Part shown: positions 27,109 to 35,383 of the stretch, in pieces
Position numbering within the stretch: the stretch's first letter is position 1
How the letters are laid out: every line of letters starts with the position of its first letter
Assembly: GCA_025353725.1 (NCBI GenBank)
Contig: JANXOF010000053.1
Span: 186,001-250,000 of the forward strand
From: Polyangiaceae bacterium
GTDB taxonomy: Bacteria > Myxococcota_A > Polyangia > Polyangiales > Polyangiaceae
Direction: 5' to 3'
DNA length: 64,000 bases
Made by a program: the position numbers and the translations under genes
The notes under the pieces: model-generated
The model's input: only the letters and a program-made list of their open reading frames with translations
Told to the model about the DNA's origin: nothing
The model's database searches: none

Positions 27109-27121
27109 CCCTTACCCACCC
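27109..27121 (-). repeat. Right arm of a 13-bp inverted repeat flanking the IS3 remnant
   Basis: cccttacccaccc, the exact inverse of 25828-25840. It lies about 75 bases upstream of the truncated transposase reading frame, where the left end of an IS3 element would be expected. The surrounding bases also form a small local hairpin (ggggtgg at 27093 with ccacccc at 27117). Confidence 0.35.
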
Positions 27122-27203
27122 CGGGGCTTTGGCCGGTCGACGCAGCTTAATGCCGAATTGAGGCCTTCGACTCGTCGGACTGATTCTTGCAGAGCCTTAG
27201 GGT

Positions 27204-28193
27204 ATGTTCCTGCCTTGGAGACTCCCCATCGTCGCCGCCCTGACTGCATCTCTCAGCTGTATCGGTTGCGCCACCGAAGCCGATCCCGAACCGCCTGCCG
27301 CGAGCGAGCAGGGGATTGGGGTCGCTATCGCGGGAACTTACCCTCTCTTGGCTGGAGCAGAGGGGTTGCTAGCAGGAACAGGCGTGACCGCGTGCTTCGC
27401 GTCCGTCGCCTGCGGCGTCGTTGTCGTGACCGGAGTGGTCCTCGTCGGAACCGTTTACTGGCTCACCGTTAGACCCGCGGAAGTAGGCGAGCTGCCGGTA
27501 CGACGCATCGAGTTTCCGGCATGGCTGTCGGCAAACACGTACTGCCCGAACGTTCCGAGCGCCGAGTGGTTTCCGATCCTCAACGCCCGTTACGACCGCT
27601 GCATAGCAGCGTCAGGCGGGAGTGCGTGTGGCCCGAGGACGGTCGCCGAAGCAGGCACACTCGTCAAGCGTCTCGCAAAGTGCATTCAGTCAGGCGGCGG
27701 AAGCGGTTGTGGGACTCCCGCGTGGGTTTCGACGATTCTCCGCGCATCGGACAGCGTCTCACCCGTTCCGGAGTGGGATCGGCAAAACCTCAATCCAGGT
27801 GCATCGAGCATTCTCGAAAAGCTCGACACGCTTTACTCGAGCTTGTTGCCAGCGCTCGAATGCCGCGAAAAAAACGGCGGTGAAAATAAAGACTTGGGAC
27901 AAGCGTGGTCTTCCGCAAGAAACCTGCTTTTCACCGCGAAGAACAATGGCGGGCCATTACACAAAGTCGTACGAGATGTTGTCGAAGCGGCAAAGCTAGC
28001 CGAGAGTAAACGCGCGGATAAGTGCGTACCAGAAGAGGACGCCGCGGCTAGAGCTCTAAGACAGACGATATGTGCAATGTACAATATTATCCGGAATATT
28101 CCGGAGAAGAATCCGACCGGATCTGTCGCGACGGCGCGCGCCACAATGGAGGTCTTTTTCGCCGCAGCCGGGTTCACGTGCGAGCCGAACTAA
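27204..28193 (+). CDS. Putative lipoprotein with internal hydrophobic segment, function unknown
   Basis: The ATG at 27204 gives a signal peptide (W-R-L-P-I-V-A-A-L) ending S-C-I-G-C, a good lipobox, followed by A-T-E-A-D. Residues about 45-95 contain a long Gly/Val-rich hydrophobic stretch (V-A-C-G-V-V-V-V-T-G-V-V-L-V-G-T-V-Y-W-L) that could be a membrane hairpin. The C-terminal 230 residues are soluble with evenly spaced Cys (C-P-N-V, C-I-A-A, C-G-P-R, C-I-Q-S, C-G-T-P, and a final C-E-P-N). A hydrophobic linker followed by a soluble domain is also seen in some toxin-like proteins, but no toxin motif is visible. The family is unknown to me. Confidence 0.65.
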   Translation: MFLPWRLPIVAALTASLSCIGCATEADPEPPAASEQGIGVAIAGTYPLLAGAEGLLAGTGVTACFASVACGVVVVTGVVLVGTVYWLTVRPAEVGELPVRRIEFPAWLSANTYCPNVPSAEWFPILNARYDRCIAASGGSACGPRTVAEAGTLVKRLAKCIQSGGGSGCGTPAWVSTILRASDSVSPVPEWDRQNLNPGASSILEKLDTLYSSLLPALECREKNGGENKDLGQAWSSARNLLFTAKNNGGPLHKVVRDVVEAAKLAESKRADKCVPEEDAAARALRQTICAMYNIIRNIPEKNPTGSVATARATMEVFFAAAGFTCEPN

Positions 28194-28549
28194 GGGCAAA
28201 GGGTTAGCAACCTGTTCGAGAATCCGGCCGTTCACGCACTCGTTGCGAGACGCAACGTCCTGAATCGACGTCGACGCATTTCAGATGCGCGCCGTGAAAG
28301 CGAGCGCGACGGTAAGTTTGGCGGTGGTAGCTGGGGCAAGGGTTGAGACAGTCTCGATATGCAAAATAGAATTTTCAAATTGACAAGACACCAAGAGCGC
28401 GACGCGCACGCCCGCAACTAGCAGAGCCGTAGCAAGAAGAAGGTCGGCGAGAGCTGATGCAATTGAAGTCTTCGAGCGTCGAGAGTACGGCATGAGCCTT
28501 GTCGCAGCGCTGGCGTGAATTACGCTGCGTACGGATAAGGGAGATTCAG
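28194..28549. other. Intergenic stretch upstream of the first hydrolase lipoprotein
   Basis: About 355 bases. It must hold the promoter of the 28550 gene, which has a clear AAGGGAG ribosome site nine bases before its ATG. A 70-codon minus frame from 28493 contains one hydrophobic helix, but I do not trust it as a gene. Confidence 0.5.
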
Positions 28550-29746
28550 ATGGCGAAGGTACGACGTTCGTGGTTCGGCGGGCTCATAGTCCCCACGCTG
28601 CTCGCGTGTGGCGCATGCGCAACGCAGGATGCTGAATTGGGGCGCGGCACAAGCGACGCGCTCGCCGTCACGGCATCCGGCGCTGCCGAAATCCAACTCA
28701 CGTGCGACGACCGCCCGTTTCTGGACGGGCCCGCAGACAAGAGCGCCCGTGGCCCGTGGGCGGTTGGCGTCAAGCGAGCCACTGTCTCTGGCCTAATGGT
28801 CGACGTTTGGTATCCGGCCGTACCAGGCAGCGAAGTCGATAGAGAAAAAGTCAACTACGACGTGCGCGAAGATTTACCCCCCGAACAGGCCGCAAAGATC
28901 AGCGATGCGGACGCGCCGAAGCAGCCATGCGACTGCGTGCGTGACTTGCCCATCGATACGGCTCACGGCCCTTATCCATTAGTGATTTTCATCCATGGAA
29001 CCGCAGGGTTCAAGACTCAAAACCTGGACAATGCGGTGCACTGGGCGAGTCACGGCTTCGTCGTCATGGCAGCCAATCATCCCGGCCTAACGATAGCGTC
29101 TTTCGTCGGCGGAGGCGGCGTTCAGGACCTGAGGGGGAACGTCGAAGCAGAGATCGCCGGCATCACCGCCGCGGCAGGAGAGCTTGCGATGTTCGCCGGC
29201 AGGGTGGATACGGCGCGAATCGGCCTCGCGGGACATAGCGCGGGAGGCAACGGCGTGGCCGGGTTGGGAAATTTGCCGGGCGTAAAGGTCATCATCCCCA
29301 TGTCTTCCGGAGCGGCCACGACGGGGGCGTCGGTCGAATCGAGCCTTTTTGTGAGCGGCGGGGCCGACGGGCTTGTTTCTCTTGCGCGCGTTGCGGACGG
29401 GTACGCGTCGACGGCGGCGCGACGGCACAAGCGCTTCGTCGGCATCACTGGCGCGGGTCACACCGGCGTGACATCGCTGTGTGGGATACGCAATCGCGAA
29501 GGAAAATCAATCCTCGACGTCGCGAAGGCAAGTCGAGTTCTCACGGGGCCGATTGCCTTCTTCGCCGATACGCTTTTTGATTGCACGAAGAACACGACCC
29601 CTGCGTCGGAGCTACTTGCCATTGTCAACGAGGTCACGACGGCAACACTCCAGGAGACCCTGCAATGCGACGCCTCGGGCACCACTGATCTCCAAACGAT
29701 TGCGTCGAAATACTCAAAAGTCGAAGACTACCGCCAGGAACCCTAG
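28550..29746 (+). CDS. Alpha/beta hydrolase, chlorophyllase/PAF-acetylhydrolase-like, exported
   Basis: Start ATG 28550 with AAGGGAG upstream. The signal peptide has K-V-R-R and a hydrophobic core, with a Cys after L-L-A and again at G-A-C, so lipidation is likely. The hydrolase core (398 residues in all) has the oxyanion region I-F-I-H-G-T-A-G near residue 145 and the nucleophile elbow G-H-S-A-G-G near 227. An Asp after F-V-S-G-G-A-D and a His in T-G-A-G-H-T-G complete a plausible Ser-Asp-His triad. The dienelactone/PAF-acetylhydrolase branch acts on ester or thioester substrates; the true substrate is unknown. First of four exported hydrolases in 10 kb. Confidence 0.85.
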   Translation: MAKVRRSWFGGLIVPTLLACGACATQDAELGRGTSDALAVTASGAAEIQLTCDDRPFLDGPADKSARGPWAVGVKRATVSGLMVDVWYPAVPGSEVDREKVNYDVREDLPPEQAAKISDADAPKQPCDCVRDLPIDTAHGPYPLVIFIHGTAGFKTQNLDNAVHWASHGFVVMAANHPGLTIASFVGGGGVQDLRGNVEAEIAGITAAAGELAMFAGRVDTARIGLAGHSAGGNGVAGLGNLPGVKVIIPMSSGAATTGASVESSLFVSGGADGLVSLARVADGYASTAARRHKRFVGITGAGHTGVTSLCGIRNREGKSILDVAKASRVLTGPIAFFADTLFDCTKNTTPASELLAIVNEVTTATLQETLQCDASGTTDLQTIASKYSKVEDYRQEP

Positions 29747-30077
29747 AGACATGTTCGTAGCGGAGGCGCTCGCGCGCTTTCGCGCAGCTTCTGGGAGGCG
29801 CTACACCGGCGCCACCGGCGCTGGGCGAAACGCGCCGGGGACGCAACGGCTTGCGTGATAGTTTATCGCGGTTGAGCCCTTTTGAGACTGAAAGCAGAAG
29901 CGACCGGCGGGGTCGGCCTCGGCGCAGAGTCGGCCGGCCGCGACGGGAACGTGTAGACGCGCGAAAAGATGGCTCGAAGCAAGACGATCGGCTGGGCGTC
30001 GGGCCTGGGCATGGACCCCAGGCAGACCGAGCCCAATCGCGTTAATTCAACCGGGGACGAACTTCAGGCGTTCGGTA
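29747..30077. other. Intergenic stretch without recognised features
   Basis: About 330 bases between the hydrolase gene and a decayed gene on the other strand. It includes a short direct repeat (accggcgcc/accggcgct near 29814) and no gene or terminator that I can support. Confidence 0.5.
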
Positions 30078-30588
30078 CTAGCTTTCGGGCGCAACCGCCT
30101 TGTCACGGGACGGCGCACAAGGTACCGAAAGCGCCGGGGCGCGTGACGCGCTTGGTGACAACGGCGCTGGTATTTGAGAATCGCGGAGGCGGGCCTCGCG
30201 GTCCGTGTCGCTCGCGAGCGTGCTGAGCGACTGCGAAGCGTGGTCGATGCCAAACGTGCCCGCCGGGTTTGGGCGCCAATCGCGCATACGCAAATGGGGT
30301 ATCGGCAAGAATCGAATCGTCGAGCGTGCCGGCGGTGTGGGCAACCTTGCCCGTCAAGAGACGCATCGAGCGTCTGGGACACCGAAAACCAATCCAGCCA
30401 TGGCTTGTTTGCCGCGTTGACGTCCGCCTCGTCATCGTAAACCACCGCCCGCCCCCGCTGCCGTAAAGGCGGTTTTGCTGCTCCGCGAGCGTTTGCAGGT
30501 TCAGCGCGTACATCTTGCCGTTTTGCGTCGCGGTGCGCTCGGTGTTCTGCACCGTGGTGCCCGCTGCAATCGCGTCCACTGGCACCAT
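30078..30588 (-). pseudogene. Decayed protein gene read across four frame segments
   Basis: On the minus strand, four consecutive pieces in different frames join into one coherent protein: N-M-V-P-V-D-A-I-A-A-G-T-T-V-Q to L-Y-G-S-G-G-G; then V-V-Y-D-D-E-A-D-V-N-A-A-N-K-P-W-L-D-W-F; then L-L-T-G-K-V-A-H-T-A-G-T-L-D-D-S-I; then G-T-F-G-I-D-H-A-S-Q-S-L-S-T-L-A-S-D and onward to a TAG at 30078. Switches occur near 30450, 30360 and 30255. Each piece has coding-like composition and the pieces abut without overlap, which is unlikely by chance. I cannot name the family. Its 5' end may extend into the kinase gene that starts at 30625 on the other strand. Confidence 0.45.
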
Positions 30589-30624
30589 GTTGATTTCATA
30601 CAGCTCCCGTGCGATCGATAAGGA

Positions 30625-31728
30625 ATGCAGCCGCTTCACGATGTGCTCAATACTCGCCGTGAAGAGGTCATTGTCCGGTGGAAAACGATGGTCGAGCAAA
30701 CGATTGTCCCGGCTGGAACATCGTCAACGGAGCTTGTCGATCACTTACCCCTTTTCGTGCAGGAGGTGATCCGAGCCTTAAAAGCGCACGCAGGCTCGGG
30801 TGCGACGCCGCCCAGCTCGGACGATGGCAGAGTGGCCGCAGAACATGGCGAACAGCGACTTCGTTTAGGCTTTAGTCTCGACTCGGTGGTGCGCGAATAC
30901 GGAGCACTGCACGACGCGATGGTTGCCACGGCCCAAGCCGCGGGCGCAACCCTCACGTTTGGCGAGTTCGAGGTTCTCGCGCACGCGACGACGACAGGAA
31001 TCGCAAACGCCGTCGTCGAATACTCACGCCAGCGCGACGCCGAGCTCCAGCGCCAACACAACGAGCACGTCGCGTTTATCGCCCACGAGCTCCGAAATCC
31101 GCTCGGCACTGCTACGTCAGCCTTGCACTTACTGAAGTCGAGCAGGCAGCTTCCAGCAGAATCGCGAGAGGCCGCGGCGCTCGATCGGAGCTTACATCGG
31201 ATGTCAGAGCTTATTGACCATTCGCTCACCGTGGCTCGCGTCGCATCGGGCATCGCGTTGCGCCTCGAACGCATTCGTTTAGACCAGCTTCTCGAGGAAG
31301 CAGAAACGCTGGCGGTCCCGGAGGCCGAACAAAAGCAGATCGCTATCCGCGTCGATGTCGACCCGCCGAGCGGAGGTGAATGCGAGCTCACGCTCGACCT
31401 CCGGTTGGTCCGATCAGCCTTGAGCAACTTGGTTCGCAACGCCGTAAAATACAGCGACCCCGGTGGTCTCGTACACCTGCGCGGCCGCGTCGCGAGGGAT
31501 CGCGTGTACATCGAGGTTGAAGACTGTTGCGGCGGGCTTCCCCCTGGCAAGGTGGAAGAGGCTTTTGCTCCGTTTGTTCGACTGAACAGTTCGGAAGCGG
31601 GTTTTGGGCTTGGCCTCGCGATAGCCAAGCAAGCCGCCGACGCCCACGGAGGGGCCATTCGCGTTCAAAACCTACCCGGCAAAGGCTGCATCTTCGTCCT
31701 CGAAATCCCTCTCACTCCACTCCGCTAG
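30625..31728 (+). CDS. Orphan sensor histidine kinase with RsbRD-like N-terminal domain
   Basis: A soluble 367-residue kinase without transmembrane helices. The N-terminal region (about 1-135) is all-helical, with L-G-F-S-L-D-S-V-V-R-E-Y-G-A-L-H, the pattern of the RsbRD/RsbR N-terminal-type sensor found in many myxobacterial kinases. The HisKA domain has the phosphoacceptor in F-I-A-H-E-L-R-N-P-L-G near residue 157. The ATPase has the N box L-V-R-N-A-V-K-Y-S, a G1-like E-D-C-C-G-G-L-P-P-G and G2 G-F-G-L-G-L-A-I-A-K. No response regulator is adjacent. The AAGGA sits directly against the ATG at 30625, so the true start may be slightly downstream. Confidence 0.9.
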   Translation: MQPLHDVLNTRREEVIVRWKTMVEQTIVPAGTSSTELVDHLPLFVQEVIRALKAHAGSGATPPSSDDGRVAAEHGEQRLRLGFSLDSVVREYGALHDAMVATAQAAGATLTFGEFEVLAHATTTGIANAVVEYSRQRDAELQRQHNEHVAFIAHELRNPLGTATSALHLLKSSRQLPAESREAAALDRSLHRMSELIDHSLTVARVASGIALRLERIRLDQLLEEAETLAVPEAEQKQIAIRVDVDPPSGGECELTLDLRLVRSALSNLVRNAVKYSDPGGLVHLRGRVARDRVYIEVEDCCGGLPPGKVEEAFAPFVRLNSSEAGFGLGLAIAKQAADAHGGAIRVQNLPGKGCIFVLEIPLTPLR

Positions 31729-31784
31729 ACCCGGCGATATCGCGATCACGGCGGCGTCGTCAATCGCGTTCGCAAGAAGCTGAC

Positions 31785-32750
31785 TCAGTCGTCGCGCGCG
31801 CAACGGAGGCCCACGTTCGGGCCGGCTTCACGAACGGACCCCCAACTGCGGCTCGTCGTGCGCGATAGTGAGGGGGCGCTAAGCCAGCCGCCGCCACGCA
31901 ACACGTGACTCGCACCGGCACGTGGCGACAGTTCGGAGGCGCCGTCCGCGTACCAATCGGAGACCCACTCTTCGACATTGCCGCTCAGGTCGAGCACACC
32001 GTAAGGGCTTGCTCCGGCCGGGTGCGTGCCCACGGGCGACGGATGAGAGCCAGAGCATGTTCGATTTGTGCCTTCGGCAGACAGCGTCGCGGCAAGGCCG
32101 CAGCCGTAGCCGCTCCCCCAAGGGTAAATGTTTTGCGTCGTTCCGCGCGCTGCGAACTCCCATTCGACCTCTCGAGGGAGTCGCCTATGTGCCGCGAGGC
32201 AGTAAACTTGAGCCGCCTCCCAGGAGATGCAAGAAATCGGCAGCGAGGGATCGCCGAGATCAAATGTGCAACTCGGGCTCGTTCGCGGCGGACGTGAGCA
32301 AGGGCCTCGCTCGACGCACGCGCGGTAAGCGGCGACCGACACCTCCGTCCGGTCAACCCAGAAAGGTGCGACAGTCAGCGTCCGTAAAGGGAGCTTTTTT
32401 AACACATCACTCGTCGGAGGCGGGCCCATCGTAAACCGCCCTCCGGGAATGCGAAGCATCCCATCCTTCAACCCGCTGGAAGGCCGTTGCGAGAGCGATC
32501 CTGTCGAAAGCGCGGACGGCTGAATTGCGGCGTGCTCGCCCTCGTGGCCCTCACCTTCCGCGCCTCCCGTAACCGTAGGAAGTGAAACCGAACCTGCACG
32601 CGCCCGTGAGGGTGGTGGTGTTGGGGAAACCACCGTTTGGGCTGTCGCTACGCCTGACCACCCAGGAATGCCGACATGGAAAGCCGCCGACCCAATGGCT
32701 ATGACGGCGACCACTGGGCCTGAGACGCTGAACAAACGACAGATTTGCAC
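31785..32750 (-). CDS. Exported formylglycine-generating-enzyme-like (SUMF1) domain protein
   Basis: Start is the GTG at 32750. A hydrophobic N-terminal segment (residues about 9-35, ending A-T-A-Q) suggests export. After a Pro/Ser-rich linker, the FGE-sulfatase domain runs from M-L-R-I-P-G-G-R-F-T-M-G (near 98) through F-W-V-D-R-T-E-V-S-V, C-I-S-W-E-A-A-Q-V-Y-C, R-L-P-R-E-V-E-W-E-F-A-A-R-G and G-N-V-E-E-W-V-S-D-W to G-L-R-C-A-R. The redox or copper-binding Cys pair that true formylglycine-generating enzymes carry near the C-terminus is not visible (S-R-S-W-G-S replaces the usual C-R-S-A-x-R region), so it is probably a non-catalytic or differently acting family member. Confidence 0.86.
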   Translation of the reverse strand: MQICRLFSVSGPVVAVIAIGSAAFHVGIPGWSGVATAQTVVSPTPPPSRARAGSVSLPTVTGGAEGEGHEGEHAAIQPSALSTGSLSQRPSSGLKDGMLRIPGGRFTMGPPPTSDVLKKLPLRTLTVAPFWVDRTEVSVAAYRACVERGPCSRPPRTSPSCTFDLGDPSLPISCISWEAAQVYCLAAHRRLPREVEWEFAARGTTQNIYPWGSGYGCGLAATLSAEGTNRTCSGSHPSPVGTHPAGASPYGVLDLSGNVEEWVSDWYADGASELSPRAGASHVLRGGGWLSAPSLSRTTSRSWGSVREAGPNVGLRCARDD

Positions 32751-32999
32751 GCGCTGCAGCGCTTACGCGTCGACGAGCGCGACGGCAAGTCTGCCGAGCT
32801 CCCTCTGGCCAGTTCCATCGAGCACCGGCCGCCGTGCGTGGGGTGGGACATCCGTCCACCGGGTGATTTTCGACGAACCTCGCGACTCCCACGATATCAG
32901 CCAGAATCAGCAAATTCTTACACTGGCTTACAGGTTGCACCCGACCGAGGAGCGCACGAACGCATCGAGCGAACGCAAACATCAAAAGGAGACAATCAT

Positions 33000-33995
33000 A
33001 TGGTTATACGTAACATTTTGCTCGGCGCGGCTCTGAGCACAGTTTTCGTCGTAGGTTGCAGCGCCTCGAGCGCGGGTGACCCCGAAACTTCTGCAAGCGC
33101 CGAATCAGGATTACAGGGGCCCGACTCGGCCGATCCGAGCGCAACGGTTCTCCTGCTGCACGGATTTCACTCGCATCTCAACGGCCGAGGGTGGGACTGC
33201 AAGAGCTTCTGGAAGACGCAAAACGCCCACTTGCAACGTGCCGGGTTCAACGGCCCCGTACGCACCGTCGGCTACTATTCGAAGAATACCAATTGTGATC
33301 GAAATGCCGACGACCCAGCCTTCACCAAAGACGGCGACGTGACGCTTGAGCAGGGCGACGCCGGTAACACTCTCAACCCGGCGACCCCGATTGAGCACGC
33401 AGCCTACCGCGTGGCGTGGGTCGTCGCGAGTGAGCACGCTGCCAACCCGCAACACTCCGTCCGAATGATTGCGGACTCGCTCGGAGGAAACGTCGTGCGC
33501 TGGCTCGTCATGCAAGCCTCGGCGAAGAACCCAAACTATCCTTCGCTCACGCAGCTCGGCCTCACGCGCGTCTATGCCTATGGCGCTCCCTACGGCGGCA
33601 CCACGCTTGCCTCGCTTGGACCGTGGCCTCAGGCGCAGCAGATGATGCCGGGCTCGCCGTTCACGTCCGAAATGCAGGAAAGTCGAAGTGTTGGGAGCGC
33701 GAAGTGGTTCAACTTCACGAGCAGCCGCACCACAATGAAGAACCAACTTACCCAGCCCGGCGACGGGTTCATCAGCAATGACAGCGCGTGCTTCGAAGGG
33801 AGCACCTGCCTTCGCTACGAAGCGCCAAAGTACATTCACGGAACGTACGCGCTCGACACGGAGGAGGTCGACAAGGCGGACGCCTACCGCGTGCGGAATC
33901 CCGACGGCAGCTGGGGGCCACTCGCCAAAGCGCCCGCGGCTGGCGCTCTCGTCGCGCGATCGCTGGCTTCCAATGCTGAAATCACGATTCCCTGA
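33000..33995 (+). CDS. Alpha/beta hydrolase lipoprotein, lipase-like
   Basis: The ATG at 33000 has AAGGAG eight bases upstream. The signal peptide ends F-V-V-G-C, a strong lipobox. The 331-residue product has the oxyanion motif V-L-L-L-H-G-F-H near residue 50 and a nucleophile elbow I-A-D-S-L-G-G near 160, with Ala in the first position of GxSxG, as in some lipases. A His in K-Y-I-H-G-T-Y may complete the triad. Four Cys could form disulfides (C-K-S-F-W, N-C-D-R, C-F-E-G, C-L-R-Y). The frame is open far upstream, but the signal peptide fixes this start. Possible surface esterase or lipase; substrate unknown. Confidence 0.85.
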   Translation: MVIRNILLGAALSTVFVVGCSASSAGDPETSASAESGLQGPDSADPSATVLLLHGFHSHLNGRGWDCKSFWKTQNAHLQRAGFNGPVRTVGYYSKNTNCDRNADDPAFTKDGDVTLEQGDAGNTLNPATPIEHAAYRVAWVVASEHAANPQHSVRMIADSLGGNVVRWLVMQASAKNPNYPSLTQLGLTRVYAYGAPYGGTTLASLGPWPQAQQMMPGSPFTSEMQESRSVGSAKWFNFTSSRTTMKNQLTQPGDGFISNDSACFEGSTCLRYEAPKYIHGTYALDTEEVDKADAYRVRNPDGSWGPLAKAPAAGALVARSLASNAEITIP

Positions 33996-34502
33996 AACGG
34001 GTTTTGGCGTCAAACGGACCGCGCGTGAGTTTCGAAGGGAGGACTGCCAAGATCCATAGAATGGAAGTTGGCAGTTCATGCGTACAGCTGAAGCAATGCT
34101 AGTGCCTCTCTTGAAGCAGCCATAAATTACGTTCAATTCATTCGAGCGCGCACCTCTCCGTGGATCGAAACGCATCCGCCAACGCACGGCTCGATCCACT
34201 CCGCACGGGGCCTCATCCGCGAATGCGGTCTTGTGCGGAACGGGCGGGTTACCAAGCACGGAACCTTCATTCCTCCGAGCGATTCCGACGCACGGACGCG
34301 CGCGGCCACCGCTCACACTTCGGCCGATAGCTTTCGGCCGCCGTTTCAGCGGGATGACTTCTCCATCGCTCCGCGCTCGCACTTCGCTCGCTTAGGCATA
34401 TTTTCTGCTCCCCGGAGAGTTGACGCGTCCGCGAGCGACGCCTGCCGCGCCGAGCGAGGAACTTCAGCGATCGATGTCAACCGCCAACTCCACGAGGAAT
34501 CC
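33996..34502. other. Intergenic stretch after the lipase-like gene
   Basis: About 500 bases with a strong hairpin at 34044-34074 and otherwise no gene that I can support. The right end carries GAGGA before the TTG start at 34503. Confidence 0.5.
34044..34074 (+). terminator. Strong hairpin downstream of the lipase-like gene
   Basis: Two 14-base arms around a three-base loop form 12 base pairs: CTGCCAA at 34044 with TTGGCAG at 34068, and TCCAT with ATGGA inside, separated by two mismatches. It lies 49 bases after the stop at 33995. There is no long T-run, so factor-independent termination is likely but not certain. Confidence 0.5.
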
Positions 34503-35283
34503 TTGAACCTTCGAAGAGTCCTACTTGCGATCGCGCTACCCTGTGCTCTCGCGTGTTTCCAAGCCGCCGCGGGCCTGACCGAGCACCCCGGTGGCAGCGA
34601 GCAACGCGACCCTGCAGGTGCCATTCCAGGCGAAGGCAACGCACCTGGGGCCGGAAACAACGGTGACGTAGCGGGACCGGGCGTCGACGCCAACGCCTCG
34701 CCTCTCGCCGAATGCCCGTCACCGGAGCTCGCGCTTGCGACGTTGGGAGCAGTCGCCGTGCCGATGGTTGCAAGGCTGACTACCTTACGGCGGTCAAGGA
34801 CTCCAGTTTCGGTACGTCCGTCACACGGATTTCGGACGTGAGTGAGTTCAACCTGAAGCGAGTTACGGTACCACCAGGAGGAGGCGTCTCGTCTCCGCAT
34901 TTGCGACACCTTTACGCAAAAAGTCAAACTTGGAATTGAAATGAGAACGTGACCATGCTCGAAGGTTTTGGAGGCGAGCAACTTTCTATTCTCGACGGGA
35001 CCAACTTCAAACTTATCCGCTCCTTTCCGGCACTCGGTATCGAGCAAAAGACGTGGTCCAACACTGACAATAATGCGAGTTATGGAATAAATGAGCCGAC
35101 GTCAATGGACAATGCGGCTCTGTGGCAGTGGGTAAGGCTCGACACCTCTTCGGGTGCTGTGCGGCCAATGCACACATTTTCGGATTTTTCTCAGGTGAGT
35201 TACGAATCATACGAAGGCGATTGGAGCAAAGATGGTCAGTATGTCGCGCTCAAGGCCAGAAAAGCCGACGGAACTACGTTTTG
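34503..35283 (+). pseudogene. Broken lipoprotein gene, beta-propeller (PD40-like) type
   Basis: A TTG at 34503 with GAGGA upstream starts N-L-R-R-V-L-L-A-I-A-L-P-C-A-L-A-C, a lipoprotein signal. Coding sense then moves to another frame near 34760 (K-A-D-Y-L-T-A-V-K-D-S-S-F-G-T-S-V-T-R-I). That frame meets an in-frame TGA at about 34937 right after Y-A-K-S-Q-T-W-N, continues N-E-N-V-T-M-L-E-G-F, L-D-G-T-N-F-K-L-I-R-S-F and G-D-W-S-K-D-G-Q-Y-V-A-L-K, and is lost near 35283, just before IS5-type DNA. S-K-D-G-Q-Y-V-A and the repeated strand pattern resemble TolB/PD40 propeller blades. At least one frameshift, one stop and a truncation make it a pseudogene. Confidence 0.5.
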
Positions 35284-35383
35284 CGCTAGGGGTATCCCTA
35301 GCTCGCGACGCCCGTTAGGTCGCTCAAATCGATCACTTGCACGAATGGATTGTGTCCGGGCACGCGCATGATCAAAAATCGCG

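Noticed and set aside
28281-28493. 70-codon minus frame with one hydrophobic helix
   Set aside because: It has an ATG and a weak AAGG upstream, but it is short, has no homology that I recognise, and lies in an intergenic region in decaying DNA. A real small membrane protein cannot be fully excluded.
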